Source: Thiotrichales bacterium
GTDB taxonomy: Bacteria; Pseudomonadota; Gammaproteobacteria; Beggiatoales; Beggiatoaceae
Assembly: GCA_016744475.1 (NCBI GenBank)
Contig: JADGEH010000017.1
Coordinates: forward strand, 1-62,837
DNA: 62,837 nucleotides
Direction of reading: 5' to 3'
Under the pieces are notes generated by a model. It did no database searches. It saw nothing but the letters and a program-made list of their open reading frames with translations, and had not been told where the DNA came from. This document shows, piece by piece, positions 1 through 8,406 of this stretch; the stretch's first letter is position 1, and each line of letters opens with the position of its first letter. The translations under genes were made by a program, and so were the position numbers.

Positions 1-41
1 GTTTATATTGTAAGCCTATAAATGATGTATTTTAGCTATAG
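1..41. repeat. Right end of family C palindromic element
   Basis: The segment ending in TTTAGCTATAG matches the right ends of the two complete family C elements (6141-6244 and 40069-40171), which share AAGCCTATAAATGATGTA followed by TTAGCTATA. The rest of the element lies outside the window. Confidence 0.6.
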
Positions 42-654
42 ACATCATGTTTGCTTTTATATTTTATTTTTTTGATAGATTTTCTGGAATATATATGGAA
101 CAATTTACCAGAAACATACCTGTAATTATGTTAAGTGTTCTTTTGTACTTCTTCTTTTTTTTATAAAATATTCAAAAGAACACACACAAATAGTGATTTT
201 TCTCGTTTCATGTTATTAGGATTATTTTTTATTCTATAAACTGATGTCACTAAGGTTATTATCATTTCTAATCTACAAGAAAATATTTACGATATATTTC
301 TTGTTTTTTTAGTTCAATCATTTATTTTTTTAGGTGCAGTATACACTCAGAGACATTCCTTTATTCAGTAAGAAGCTTGGCGGGGCGCTTAAATTCGTTA
401 ATGAATAAATGCGTAGGGCGGATAAGGCTCGTCTTTTTGCGCCGCCATCCGCCATCATGAAGATGTCAGAATGTCGCATACTTCGATAAGCTCAGTACGA
501 GTGATGCTACGCTGATGCGGTCTACGCGAGTGGCTACTAATTATCAAGGCCAGGTTAATGTGATGATGCAAAATGCCATTCCCTAATGTCATTACACCAT
601 GACCATCTTATAAAAGATGGTCAGTTATATTTTAAATCTAAGAGGAAAAAACGC
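42..654. other. AT-rich intergenic region
   Basis: No gene is seen. The first 350 bases are very AT-rich. About 400-540 becomes GC-richer and carries scraps of repeats found elsewhere: a GCGGATAAG segment also near 47562, and GCTGATGCGGTCTACGCGAG, which resembles 35730-35750. The 5' leader of the first array gene begins around 570 and contains the hairpin GACCATCTTATAAAAGATGGTC at 601-622, repeated in variant form before copies 2 and 3. Confidence 0.5.
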
Positions 655-2829
655 ATGAGAATCAATACGCAATGGAAACAAACTCTTTTCTTTATGATCG
701 GGCTTATTGTCATACCTCAAGTATCTCAAGCTGCTTTGTCCAAAGGTCTTTTTGCAGATGGCCCGCCTGCATGGACTGAAACAGACATAGAAAAAGCACC
801 ATTGGTTGGAGAAGAAGTCACTTTAACGTGTCGTTTTTTTACCCTCTTTCAAGATAAAACAGAAGGCTGGCTTGAATTTGAATTGCCACCTAATGCAGAA
901 ATTATTGCGGGTGAACAAAAACCATCATTTTCTTTCACTGCTGAAGAGGTAAAGGACATTGGCGTTAATGAAACACCGATCCCCACTGTCCAGGCTGAAA
1001 TCACTGTGCTTTTCAAACAAGCCGGGGAAAAACACGTTAATTGTTCGTTATATAAAATGGATGGAAAAATGTTGGCGGCTGGAGGCGGTGTGGATTTAAG
1101 CATTGGCGATACTGAATCTTTTTTCCTACACGGTCCGCTATATATGGATTCTTTACCCGCCCTGCTATCGCCGCAAGCCCCGCAAAGTGCGTCATTAAGT
1201 TTAAGCGATACCACTGTAGTGGGTGACATGACACCTTTAAGCTGTACAGCGCGTGTATTTGATGACAGTGTGAGCGAAGTGCGTTTGCAACTGGTTTTGC
1301 CTGACACAGCAAGCCTGGCCAGTGGCGAGTTGGATTCAGGCTGGCAAACGCCTGTTCCCCTATTTCGCCTTGATTCTTCAGTGATCTTTCAAAACACTGG
1401 GGAGCAAACGGTGCAATGCCAAATGACGTTTCGCAGAGCGGGACAGACTTATGCGGGGACTACCGCCGTGGCAGTCACGCAGGTACAAGAAACAGATGCG
1501 TCAACAGCTATGCCTCAAGCACTGATTAAAACCTTACCCTCCCCTTCCATCACGCCCTCGGCCTTGCTGGCGGCCTTGTCCGCACCGCAAACGCCTGCTA
1601 TCACTGAATACACGCCGGGTTATTCGAGTTATCTATTTCATCAACCTGCACAACTCACGCTGGAAGGACATTGGCGTGTTGCCGACCGCAACGGTCAGCC
1701 TGTGGCCTTGCCATTGACGGTGGAAGTATTCCGCGCCGATACCGGAGCGCAAGTGGCGGCTTGTATCACCCAGCCTGAGCACAATGGTTTTTATGCCTGC
1801 GGACCATTCCATCATGTGTCAGGGGGAGTATTTCTGAATCGAGTGTCTGCCTATTTGCACATTAAAGGCGAGGGTGTTGATGAGATTTTGCAAGTCATTG
1901 ATCCACAAACAGGCCAGCCTTACACTGTCGTCTCCGCCCCTCATTATCCTGAACGGGCTTACCGAGACATTCCCGATTTGCCGCTTGATAGTACGGTGGG
2001 CTACTCAAGCAACCATCTTATTTCCACCCCCGACAACACCGAACGCGCTTTTTGGGTCATGCAAGAACTGCTGGGTGTTTGGCGGTATGTGTGGGCAGAA
2101 ACCCAGCGTATGCAGTTGAACCCTCACAGTGCAGGCAGTGCCACCGTCTTGTGGCACCACACAGTTAAACCCAATGTGCCTTATCAAACCGCCTCTTACC
2201 ACCAGGGTTTAATGACCCTGGGACGCGATGCGCCTTGGTCTGCCAGCCTGATTCGCTATGCTTACGCTCGCGCCATCCAAGACCGGATTTATCGCCAAAA
2301 CGTAGCACTCACCCCCGTTACTTTTGAGCACTGTTCGCCAGAAGTGACCCTCACCGTCGCGCATGAAGACTTATCCTGCGCGTGGGCAGCGGGTTGGGCG
2401 GCTTTTTTCAGCGCCGCCACGGAGGCTCAAGCATCAGCAACATTCGACATGCTGCTGAGTCCTGCACCCAGTAAACAAGCCCCCGATATGTATCACATGG
2501 ATTTGGAATTAGCACACAGTTCTCAACAAGAGCAATGGATGGGTGGGGCGAATGTCCCTGCACGGATTGCGGCGGCTTTGTGGGATTTGTTTGATCAGCG
2601 AAATGTGAATCAAGATGAGACAGCGGGTGAAACGCTCGACCAAGATTTTATCTGGGCAGGATTTGAACCGCTTTGGAATACTTTCTTTCACACCCCCGTC
2701 CCCGTGTTTTTCGACCCCGCCCAAGATTTTTCCAAACCCTCTTACCTGCAACAATGGGTCAATCGCGGGTATTACAGCAATGGAACCCAGGAGATTGACT
2801 TATTGAGACATAATCGGATTTTTGAGTAG
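655..2829 (+). CDS. Secreted pseudo-metallopeptidase-like protein, array copy 1
   Basis: This is a 724-residue exported protein. I start it at the ATG at 655, which has an AGAGGA ribosome site at 641-646 and opens directly into a signal peptide (MRINTQWKQTLFFMIGL...VSQA); upstream codons in frame are dismissed. After the signal come two Ig-like beta-rich segments (about 30-160 and 175-290) with paired cysteines. The C-terminal half resembles secreted zinc metallopeptidases that carry HEYGH, then CAW-EGWA-FF, then a VxGRxAAALWD segment. Here the zinc motif position reads YAYAR (535-539), EGWA reads AGWA (579-582), and ANVPARIAAALWDLFD is kept. The expected zinc ligands and catalytic Glu are therefore missing, which suggests a binding rather than cleaving role. 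The family link is my inference from motif order. It is the first member of a tandem array with the next gene. Confidence 0.75.
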   Translation: MRINTQWKQTLFFMIGLIVIPQVSQAALSKGLFADGPPAWTETDIEKAPLVGEEVTLTCRFFTLFQDKTEGWLEFELPPNAEIIAGEQKPSFSFTAEEVKDIGVNETPIPTVQAEITVLFKQAGEKHVNCSLYKMDGKMLAAGGGVDLSIGDTESFFLHGPLYMDSLPALLSPQAPQSASLSLSDTTVVGDMTPLSCTARVFDDSVSEVRLQLVLPDTASLASGELDSGWQTPVPLFRLDSSVIFQNTGEQTVQCQMTFRRAGQTYAGTTAVAVTQVQETDASTAMPQALIKTLPSPSITPSALLAALSAPQTPAITEYTPGYSSYLFHQPAQLTLEGHWRVADRNGQPVALPLTVEVFRADTGAQVAACITQPEHNGFYACGPFHHVSGGVFLNRVSAYLHIKGEGVDEILQVIDPQTGQPYTVVSAPHYPERAYRDIPDLPLDSTVGYSSNHLISTPDNTERAFWVMQELLGVWRYVWAETQRMQLNPHSAGSATVLWHHTVKPNVPYQTASYHQGLMTLGRDAPWSASLIRYAYARAIQDRIYRQNVALTPVTFEHCSPEVTLTVAHEDLSCAWAAGWAAFFSAATEAQASATFDMLLSPAPSKQAPDMYHMDLELAHSSQQEQWMGGANVPARIAAALWDLFDQRNVNQDETAGETLDQDFIWAGFEPLWNTFFHTPVPVFFDPAQDFSKPSYLQQWVNRGYYSNGTQEIDLLRHNRIFE

Positions 2830-2958
2830 CTGATGGTATGAGTATCAGCATAGCATTAATCTGATGAACCAAAACACCATTTTCTAATTTCATTTCTATA
2901 CACCATGACCACCTTATAAAAGGTGGCCAGCCATATTTTAAATCAAAGAGGAAAAAAC

Positions 2959-5145
2959 ATGAGAATCAATAGACAATGGATGCAAACACTGTTCTTTATG
3001 ATGGGGTTTGTCGTGTTACCTTCAGTCTCTCAAGCTGTTCTTTTCAATAACATTATTACAGAAAGCCCACCGATATGGACTAAAACAGGTATAGAAAAGG
3101 TGCCTTTAATGGGTGAAGCTGCCACTGTGATATGCTATTTTTTTGCCCCCTCTCCAATCACAGGAAGAGAAGGATGGATTGAATTTGAATTACCTTCTGA
3201 TGTAGAAATGATTGCAGGTGAACAAAAATCATTATTTTCTTTCACTACTGAAGATGTAAAAGGTGTTGATATTAATAACATACCAATATCGACTCTCCAG
3301 GCTGAAATCACCGTAGTTTTCAAACAAGCGGGAGAAAAGCACATTAATTGTTCGCTATATAAAATGGATGGAGAAATGTTTTCGGGCGGTGGAGGCTTAG
3401 ATTTAATCATCGGCGATACCGAATCCTTTTTCTTACACGGGGACGTATCTCAGCCTCCCTTGCAGCCCCAATTGTCACCTCAAGCTCCACAAAGTGCATT
3501 ATTAAACTTAAACACCACCGCGACACTGGGCGCTATCACACCTTTAAGCTGTGAAACACAAGTGCTTGATGACAGCGTGGGCGAAGCGCGTTTGCAATGG
3601 GTTTTGCCTGACACTGCAAGCCTAGCCAGTGGTGAACTGGATTCGGGCTGGCAGGCGATTGATCCCAGCTTGCGCCTTGAATCGTCAGTGATTTTTCAAA
3701 ACAGTGGTGAGCAAAGGGTGCAATGCCAAATGACGTTTCGTCGGGCAGGAGCCACTTATGCGGGAGCTACTGCCGTAGCGGTGACTCAAGTGCAAGAAAC
3801 GGATGAAGCCATGACTTCCTCTCAAACACTGATTAAAACCCTGCCGTATCCCTCCATCACACCAACAGCCTTGTTAGAGGCGCTGTCTGCACCGCAAAGC
3901 CCTACCACCACCGGATATACACCGGGCTATTATGATATTCGCGCCATTTTGCCAGACTTATTGACGTTGGAAGGTCATTGGCGTTTTACTGACCGTAACG
4001 GTCAGCCTGCGGCCTTGCCGTTGACGGTGGAGGTGTTTCGCGCTGACACCGGAGCGCAAGTCGCAGCTTGTATCACTCAACCAGAGCACAACGGTTTTTA
4101 TGCCTGTAAGCCATTCCATTACTCGCCAGGGACAGTGTTAGTGACTCGCGTATCGGCCTATTTGCACATTAAAGGTGAAGGTGTGGATGAGGTGTTGCAA
4201 GTGATTGATCCGCAAACAGGCTTGCCGTATACCGCCGTATCCGCACCACATCTTCCCAATCAGGCTTATCGGGGCACTTCAGATATGCAGGCCGACATCA
4301 CAGATAGCCTAGTTGGATACTTCAGCAACAACAATATTTCCACCCCCGACAACAGCGAACGCGCTTTTTGGGTCATGCAAGAACTGCTGGGTGTTTGGCG
4401 ATATGTGTGGGAACACACCCAGCGTATGCAGTTGAGTCCCCACAGTGCAGGCAGTGCCACCGTCTTGTGGCATCACACCGTCAAACCGACACTGCCTTAT
4501 CAAACCGCTTCTTACCGACACGGCTTAATCACCCTGGGACGTGATGCGCCTTGGTCTGCCAGCCTCATTCGTTATGCTTACGCTCACGCCATCCGAGACC
4601 GGATTTATCGCCAAAACGTCGCGCTCACCCCTGTGACCTTTGATCACTGTTCGTCAGAAGTCGCCCTCACTGTCGCGCATGAAGACCTATCCTGTGCTTG
4701 GGCGGCGGGGTGGGCGGCCTTTTTCAGCGCTGCCACAGAGGCTCAAGCCTCCACAACATTTGACATCCTGCTGAGTCCCACTCCCGGCAAACAAGCCCCC
4801 GATATGTATCGTATGGATTTGGAATTAGCACACAGTTCTCAGCAAGATCAATGGATGGGTGGGGCGAATGTCCCTGCACGGATTGCAGCGGCTTTGTGGG
4901 ATTTGTTTGATCAGCGGAATATTCATCAAGATGAGACAGCAGGTGAAACGCTCGACCAAGATTTTATCTGGGCAGGATTTGAACCGCTTTGGGATACTTT
5001 CTTTCACACCCCCGTCCCCGTGTTTTTCGACCCCGCCCAAGATTTTTCCAAACCCTCTTACCTGCAACAATGGGTCAATCGCGGGTATTACAGCAATGGA
5101 ACCCAGGAGATTGACTTATTGAGACATAATCGGATTTTTGAGTAG
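2959..5145 (+). CDS. Secreted pseudo-metallopeptidase-like protein, array copy 2
   Basis: This 728-residue paralogue of the preceding gene lies 129 bases downstream. The start at 2959 follows AAAGAGGA (2945-2952) and gives the signal peptide MRINRQWMQTLFFMMGF...VSQA. Domain order is the same: two Ig-like segments, a TLEGHWR beta domain around residue 330, then the degenerate peptidase-like part. The zinc site reads YAYAH (539-543), so only the second His of HExxH remains, and the EGWA box is AGWA (583-586). The last roughly 230 bases and the start of the 3' flank are almost identical to copy 1, while the N-terminal halves are more diverged; the 5' leader instead matches copy 3. This points to recombination or gene conversion within the array. 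Function unknown; extracellular or periplasmic by the signal peptide. Confidence 0.75.
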   Translation: MRINRQWMQTLFFMMGFVVLPSVSQAVLFNNIITESPPIWTKTGIEKVPLMGEAATVICYFFAPSPITGREGWIEFELPSDVEMIAGEQKSLFSFTTEDVKGVDINNIPISTLQAEITVVFKQAGEKHINCSLYKMDGEMFSGGGGLDLIIGDTESFFLHGDVSQPPLQPQLSPQAPQSALLNLNTTATLGAITPLSCETQVLDDSVGEARLQWVLPDTASLASGELDSGWQAIDPSLRLESSVIFQNSGEQRVQCQMTFRRAGATYAGATAVAVTQVQETDEAMTSSQTLIKTLPYPSITPTALLEALSAPQSPTTTGYTPGYYDIRAILPDLLTLEGHWRFTDRNGQPAALPLTVEVFRADTGAQVAACITQPEHNGFYACKPFHYSPGTVLVTRVSAYLHIKGEGVDEVLQVIDPQTGLPYTAVSAPHLPNQAYRGTSDMQADITDSLVGYFSNNNISTPDNSERAFWVMQELLGVWRYVWEHTQRMQLSPHSAGSATVLWHHTVKPTLPYQTASYRHGLITLGRDAPWSASLIRYAYAHAIRDRIYRQNVALTPVTFDHCSSEVALTVAHEDLSCAWAAGWAAFFSAATEAQASTTFDILLSPTPGKQAPDMYRMDLELAHSSQQDQWMGGANVPARIAAALWDLFDQRNIHQDETAGETLDQDFIWAGFEPLWDTFFHTPVPVFFDPAQDFSKPSYLQQWVNRGYYSNGTQEIDLLRHNRIFE

Positions 5146-5172
5146 CTGATGGTATGAGTATCAGCACAGCAT

Positions 5173-5275
5173 TATCGTCCTCATAAATATTATCCAGATA
5201 TGTCACCGAAAATTTTTACGGTATATCCCACATCTAGAATTCAAGCTTGTCCGGTTATCATTTATCGGGACGATA
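5173..5275. mobile_element. 99-bp MITE with TA target duplication
   Basis: The segment runs TA-TCGTCC...GGACGA-TA, with imperfect inverted termini of about 24 bases (TCGTCCTCATAAATATTATCC against TCGTCCCGATAAATGATAACC). The spacer between array copies 1 and 2 reads CAGCATTAATCTGATG. Here the same spacer reads CAGCAT-TA-element-TA-ATCTGATG. The paralogous spacer is thus an empty site, showing precise insertion at TA with TA duplication, as expected for IS630/Tc1-type or other TA-targeting transposases. No transposase is encoded. Confidence 0.8.
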
Positions 5276-5376
5276 ATCTGATGAACCAAAACACCATTTT
5301 CTAATTTCATTTCTATACATCATGACCACCTTATTAAAAGGTGATCAGCCATATTTTAAATCAAAGAGGAAAAAAC

Positions 5377-5655
5377 ATGAGAATCAATAGGCAATGGATG
5401 CAAAGGCTGTTGTTTATGATGGGGCTTATTGCGCTACCTTCAGCCTCTCAACCTATTGTTTTCAATAGTATTATTGCAGAAAGCCCACCGATATGGACTA
5501 AAGCAGGTATAGAAAAGGTGCCTTTAATGGGTGAAGCGGCCACTGTGACATGCTATTTTTTTGCCCTCTCCAATCACAGGAAGAGAAGGATGGATTGAAT
5601 TTGAATTACCTTCTGATGTAGAGATAATTGCAGGTGAACAAAAATCATTAGACTT
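5377..5655 (+). pseudogene. Truncated, frameshifted third array copy
   Basis: The ATG at 5377 has the same AAAGAGGA leader and signal peptide as copy 2 (MRINRQWMQRLLFMMGL). The reading frame breaks at about 5566, where the run CCCCC of copy 2 is CCC (two bases lost). Similarity continues in the shifted frame (SPITGREGWIEFELPSDVE) to GAACAAAAATCATTA at about 5650 and then stops abruptly at the 18-bp palindrome TAGACTTGGACAAGTCTA. About 630 residues of the expected protein are gone. Confidence 0.85.
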
Positions 5656-5666
5656 GGACAAGTCTA
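5649..5666. repeat. Solo 18-bp TIR relic of family A MITE at a double truncation
   Basis: TAGACTTGGACAAGTCTA consists of the two outermost ends of family A elements (TAGACTTGTTGC...GCAACAAGTCTA) joined with the interior missing. Homology to array copy 3 stops on its left side. The ATPase fragment on its right ends in a TAG stop made by the palindrome itself. Confidence 0.7.
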
Positions 5667-6017
5667 TTGTTCCCGGAAGGTATTGGCGGCCTGTTCACCT
5701 AAATCAAGATTGGGAATGTGCAAACAATCGGCGATATAACGTGCCAGTTCGCACACTACTTGATCAAGAGAGAGTTGTGCTTTGTCTTGTAGATCAAAAT
5801 ATAAAGAATGTCGTCCGCTTTGTTCGCTAAGACGCGCTTGCAGGTATTGCAACACTGAGGTTTTGCCAATGCGGCGTTGTCCGTAAAGCAAAATAGCATT
5901 TTCTTGTGGGCGTTCGAGGATGCGTTGTACTTCGCGCAATACATCGACTCGACCAACAAAAGCATTACTGTTGCCAACAGGGTTGCCTGCAATGTAGGGA
6001 TTTATAGGCTTAGACAT
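5664..6017 (-). pseudogene. AAA ATPase N-terminal fragment, truncated
   Basis: The 117 residues read MSKPINPYIAGNPVGNSNAF, then VGRVDVLREVQRIL, then a Walker A motif in LLYGQRRIGKTSVLQYL (about 42-58). This is the N-terminus of a STAND/AAA-type ATPase of the NPYIAGxPV...FVGR kind. It stops after GEQAANTFREQ, just where such proteins continue toward Walker B and the sensor region. The stop codon is created by the palindrome at 5649-5666. I therefore call it a remnant broken by a rearrangement rather than a small protein. The start at 6017 is followed upstream by AT-rich sequence with no clear ribosome site. Confidence 0.7.
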
Positions 6018-6140
6018 GATTTTAAATATATGGGTTATTTTGTTTAGTTAGATAATTGATTTAAGTAGGTTGTTTTTTATGTCTTTATACATTGAGTATT
6101 ATTTTACAATCTATTTCAAATTCTGTGCGGAATTTGGAAA

Positions 6141-6244
6141 TATAGCAAAATTACATCAGTTGTTAAGACTGCCAGTCCTTCAAGGACTGGCAGTCTTGAG
6201 TTTGACTCTATCGCAAGCCTATAAATGATGTACTTTAGCTATAG
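6141..6244. mobile_element. Family C palindromic element
   Basis: The left end TATAGCAAAATTACATCAGT and right end ATGATGTACTTTAGCTATA are inverted copies. The centre is a perfect hairpin, AAGACTGCCAGTCC-TTCAA-GGACTGGCAGTCTT. A near-identical copy lies at 40069-40171, and a right-end fragment opens the window. It carries no coding capacity. Confidence 0.75.
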
Positions 6245-6830
6245 TAGAATATTCGTGCCACAGGAGTGACATCGTAGGCATTCCCACGCTGGAGAGACTG
6301 TAAAAGAACCTCGATTTTGCTGTATTCGATAACGAAGAATCAATGACTTACGAGCAAAAAAATGGCGTTTTTGGGAGTTCTTTTACAGCCTCGACGCATG
6401 GGAACGGGTTAAAGGGTTTTTAGCCCCAACGGGGCGGCATCCCTATAGCCCAGGTCAACGCCCTGGGTTCGGTCGATGATACCGACTCAGCCCTGAAAGG
6501 GCGCAATGACAAGATGGCATGGCATTTTATGCCGCCCTTTCAGGGCTAAGCGCCCCTTCTATCCGTTTAACCCTAGGCTATAAATATGACGCCCCTTTGG
6601 GGCTTCACTGAAGGGCCATGATGCAGCGCATGGGAACGAGGTAAACATCGTTTGAAAACGCGGGTGTTTTGCGCCTCTTGCGCCGTTTGCGTTGTCTTTT
6701 AAGGGCTTAAAGCGGATGGCTTGAGTCGTATAAATGATTCATGTTGTCTATAGCTACATGGCTGAGCACTCGTTCCCACGCAGGGCGCGTAGGAACCAGG
6801 CATTGGCACGAATACTATAAATACAGGATG
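6245..6830. repeat. Repeat mosaic with no gene
   Basis: The 820 bases before psiE contain only repeats. ATTCGTGCCA (about 6251) and its inverse TGGCACGAAT (about 6804) bracket the region. Inside are split pieces of the CGTTCCCACGC / GCGTGGGAACG hairpin repeat (about 6280, 6395, 6770) and a 98-bp MITE. There is also a 200-bp block (about 6418-6620) built of hairpins CCCCAACGGGG, GCCCAGG...CCTGGG, CAGCCCTGAAAGGGCG and its inverse. The last block recurs at about 45330-45540 and 57880-57980. Confidence 0.7.
6294..6391. mobile_element. 98-bp MITE with GAGRCTGTAAAAGAAC ends
   Basis: The left end GAGACTGTAAAAGAACC and the right end GGGAGTTCTTTTACAGCCTC are inverted repeats. The element sits inside a GCATTCCCACGCTGG / GACGCATGGGAACG repeat, separating its two arms. 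There is no open reading frame. Confidence 0.6.
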
Positions 6831-6837
6831 ACCCGCT

Positions 6838-7239
6838 ATGAAAATTAAGCAGATAACCCATCAAACTCTGGTGCTAATAGAAATCATTGGATTACTCATT
6901 ATTGCTATTTGCACGCTGATCGCAGTCGGCTTTGAAATCTCTAGAATGTTCAACAATAAAGTCATTACGCTCGCTGATCTACTACTGCTATTTATCTATC
7001 TCGAAGTGATCGCAATGGTGGCCGTTTACCTCGAATCAGGAAAATTACCCGTCAGAATGCCACTCTATATTTCAATCGTGGCCTTAGCGCGATACATGAT
7101 TTTAGATATGAAGAACCTTGATACACTGAGAATATTAGGCATTGCTGGAGCCATTTTCATTATTGGCGCAACGGTATTAGTTCTACGTTATGGTCACTGT
7201 AAATTTTCCTACGACGACAAAAATCAAGATGAAAGCTAA
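6838..7239 (+). CDS. psiE: PsiE family inner-membrane protein
   Basis: The 133-residue polytopic protein has four predicted membrane segments (about 12-32, 45-66, 74-92, 97-118). The central motif, YLEVIAMVAVYLESGKLPVR followed by LYISIVALARYMILD, corresponds to the conserved YFEFIALxxKYFxSG...VYIGITAIVRLIIVD region of E. coli PsiE (136 residues). The biochemical role of the family is unknown; in E. coli it is induced by phosphate starvation. The start at 6838 has AGGATG at the right distance. It stands alone between a repeat mosaic and a convergent permease gene, and I see no Pho box. Confidence 0.8.
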   Translation: MKIKQITHQTLVLIEIIGLLIIAICTLIAVGFEISRMFNNKVITLADLLLLFIYLEVIAMVAVYLESGKLPVRMPLYISIVALARYMILDMKNLDTLRILGIAGAIFIIGATVLVLRYGHCKFSYDDKNQDES

Positions 7240-7326
7240 GCAACGTCTTTAAGAATTTATCAGAAGATGGGGTTAGACAGATAGAGGATGGTTTTTTTCT
7301 ACGTACAAGCCCTAGGCGCAAGGCGT

Positions 7327-7386
7327 GCGGCGGCTTTCCTGTTCACACCTTTTCGCTACGATGCATCCCCCTCGCAACAAGTCTAT
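7327..7386. repeat. Right half of a family A MITE
   Basis: The sequence CACACCTTTTCGCTACGATG...CCCTCGCAACAAGTCTA matches the right ends of the complete family A elements at 23656-23809 and 35759-35885. The left half is missing. It lies between the convergent psiE and permease genes. Confidence 0.65.
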
Positions 7387-7393
7387 TGATACC

Positions 7394-8308
7394 TCATGTT
7401 ATTCCGTGTTCTTTTTGCACCGCTAAGATACCCGCCATTGCAATTAATAAAGCGCCACCGATAAAACGCACGCTGAGCACTTCTTGCCAGAATAGGTAGC
7501 CATAAGTAGCTCCAAAAATGACAGAGAAAAAGGTTAATGGGCTGATCTGAGCCACGGGGGCGCTGCTATAACCTTGGGTCATGAGTAATTGCCCTATTGA
7601 ACCAAATAAAGCCATCAAACCAATAAGTTGCCATTGTGCTCCAGTAGGGTTTTGCCAACTGCCTAGTAATAAGGGCAAGGCAGAAATGAGGGCGGCAATG
7701 AAGGCAAAATAAAACACAATGCGGGTAGTAGGCTCTGAATGGCTTAAGCGCCTGACCGTGACCTTGGCGGAGGCGGCTAACAAACCGCCTAATAATCCTA
7801 CGATGGAAGCCCAATGCACCTCACCTTCTGGTCGAATAATGAGTATGACACCGATAAATCCTACTGGAATGGCCCATAAAGCTTGTTGTGAGACTTTTTC
7901 GCGCAACCATAAAAAGGCGAGTAAGGGCATAAAAATCGGCGTGGTCATTTTAAGTAACATGCCGTCGGCTAAGGGTAAATGCCCCAGAGCATAAAATAGG
8001 CAATACATTGCGCCTAAACCTAGCGATGCTCTCATTAGATGTAGATGAAATACTTGGGTTTTAAAATTTTTGAGTCCAGTATTGAGTAACAAGGGAAACA
8101 CTAGCAACAAACCCAATATATTGCGAAAAAACACTGCCACTTCGCTGGGTAATTGAGAGAGCGATAAAGCTTTTACGCTGGCACCCATTGAAGCAAACAT
8201 CAATTCAGACAGTAGAATCAGTAAAGCCCCTTTGAGCACGGGTTGGTGATGTAAAACCTTTGTCCAAGCAAAGCGAGATTTGTCAGCGGAAACCGTTGAT
8301 AGGGGCAT
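7394..8308 (-). CDS. EamA/DMT-family permease
   Basis: The product of about 304 residues has ten predicted membrane helices arranged as two EamA repeats: LILLSELMFASMGASVKALS... in the first and ASIVGLLGGLLAASAKVTV... in the second. It is a drug/metabolite-transporter-superfamily carrier; the substrate cannot be told from sequence. I place the start at ATG 8308 (MPLSTVSADK) because the longer frame to 8377 would begin inside the terminator hairpin of the upstream DUF465 gene. It is probably transcribed alone. The C-terminus ends GILAVQKEHGIT. Confidence 0.85.
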   Translation of the reverse strand: MPLSTVSADKSRFAWTKVLHHQPVLKGALLILLSELMFASMGASVKALSLSQLPSEVAVFFRNILGLLLVFPLLLNTGLKNFKTQVFHLHLMRASLGLGAMYCLFYALGHLPLADGMLLKMTTPIFMPLLAFLWLREKVSQQALWAIPVGFIGVILIIRPEGEVHWASIVGLLGGLLAASAKVTVRRLSHSEPTTRIVFYFAFIAALISALPLLLGSWQNPTGAQWQLIGLMALFGSIGQLLMTQGYSSAPVAQISPLTFFSVIFGATYGYLFWQEVLSVRFIGGALLIAMAGILAVQKEHGIT

Positions 8309-8340
8309 AAAGGTGTCAAGGTGGGATGTGAAAGGGGCAT

Positions 8341-8388
8341 AAAAAAACCGCAGTTTAGTAGCATTAAGCCATAACACTGCGGTTTTTT
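8341..8388 (-). terminator. Rho-independent terminator after the DUF465 gene
   Basis: On the minus strand, AAAAAACCGCAG pairs with CTGCGGTTTTTTT across a loop of about 24 bases and ends in a T run. It begins 19 bases after the DUF465 stop codon. Confidence 0.75.
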
Positions 8389-8406
8389 ATATCAAGAGCT
8401 GAGGGT

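Noticed and set aside
1037..1312. Minus-strand frames opposite the array genes
   Set aside because: They are shadows; the plus-strand paralogues are conserved at protein level between copies.
6141..6830. Possible CRISPR array
   Set aside because: The repeats differ from one another, are palindromic blocks of several kinds, and have no regular spacers.
8308..8377. Longer start for the EamA permease
   Set aside because: The extension would be translated from the terminator hairpin of the upstream gene and has no ribosome site.
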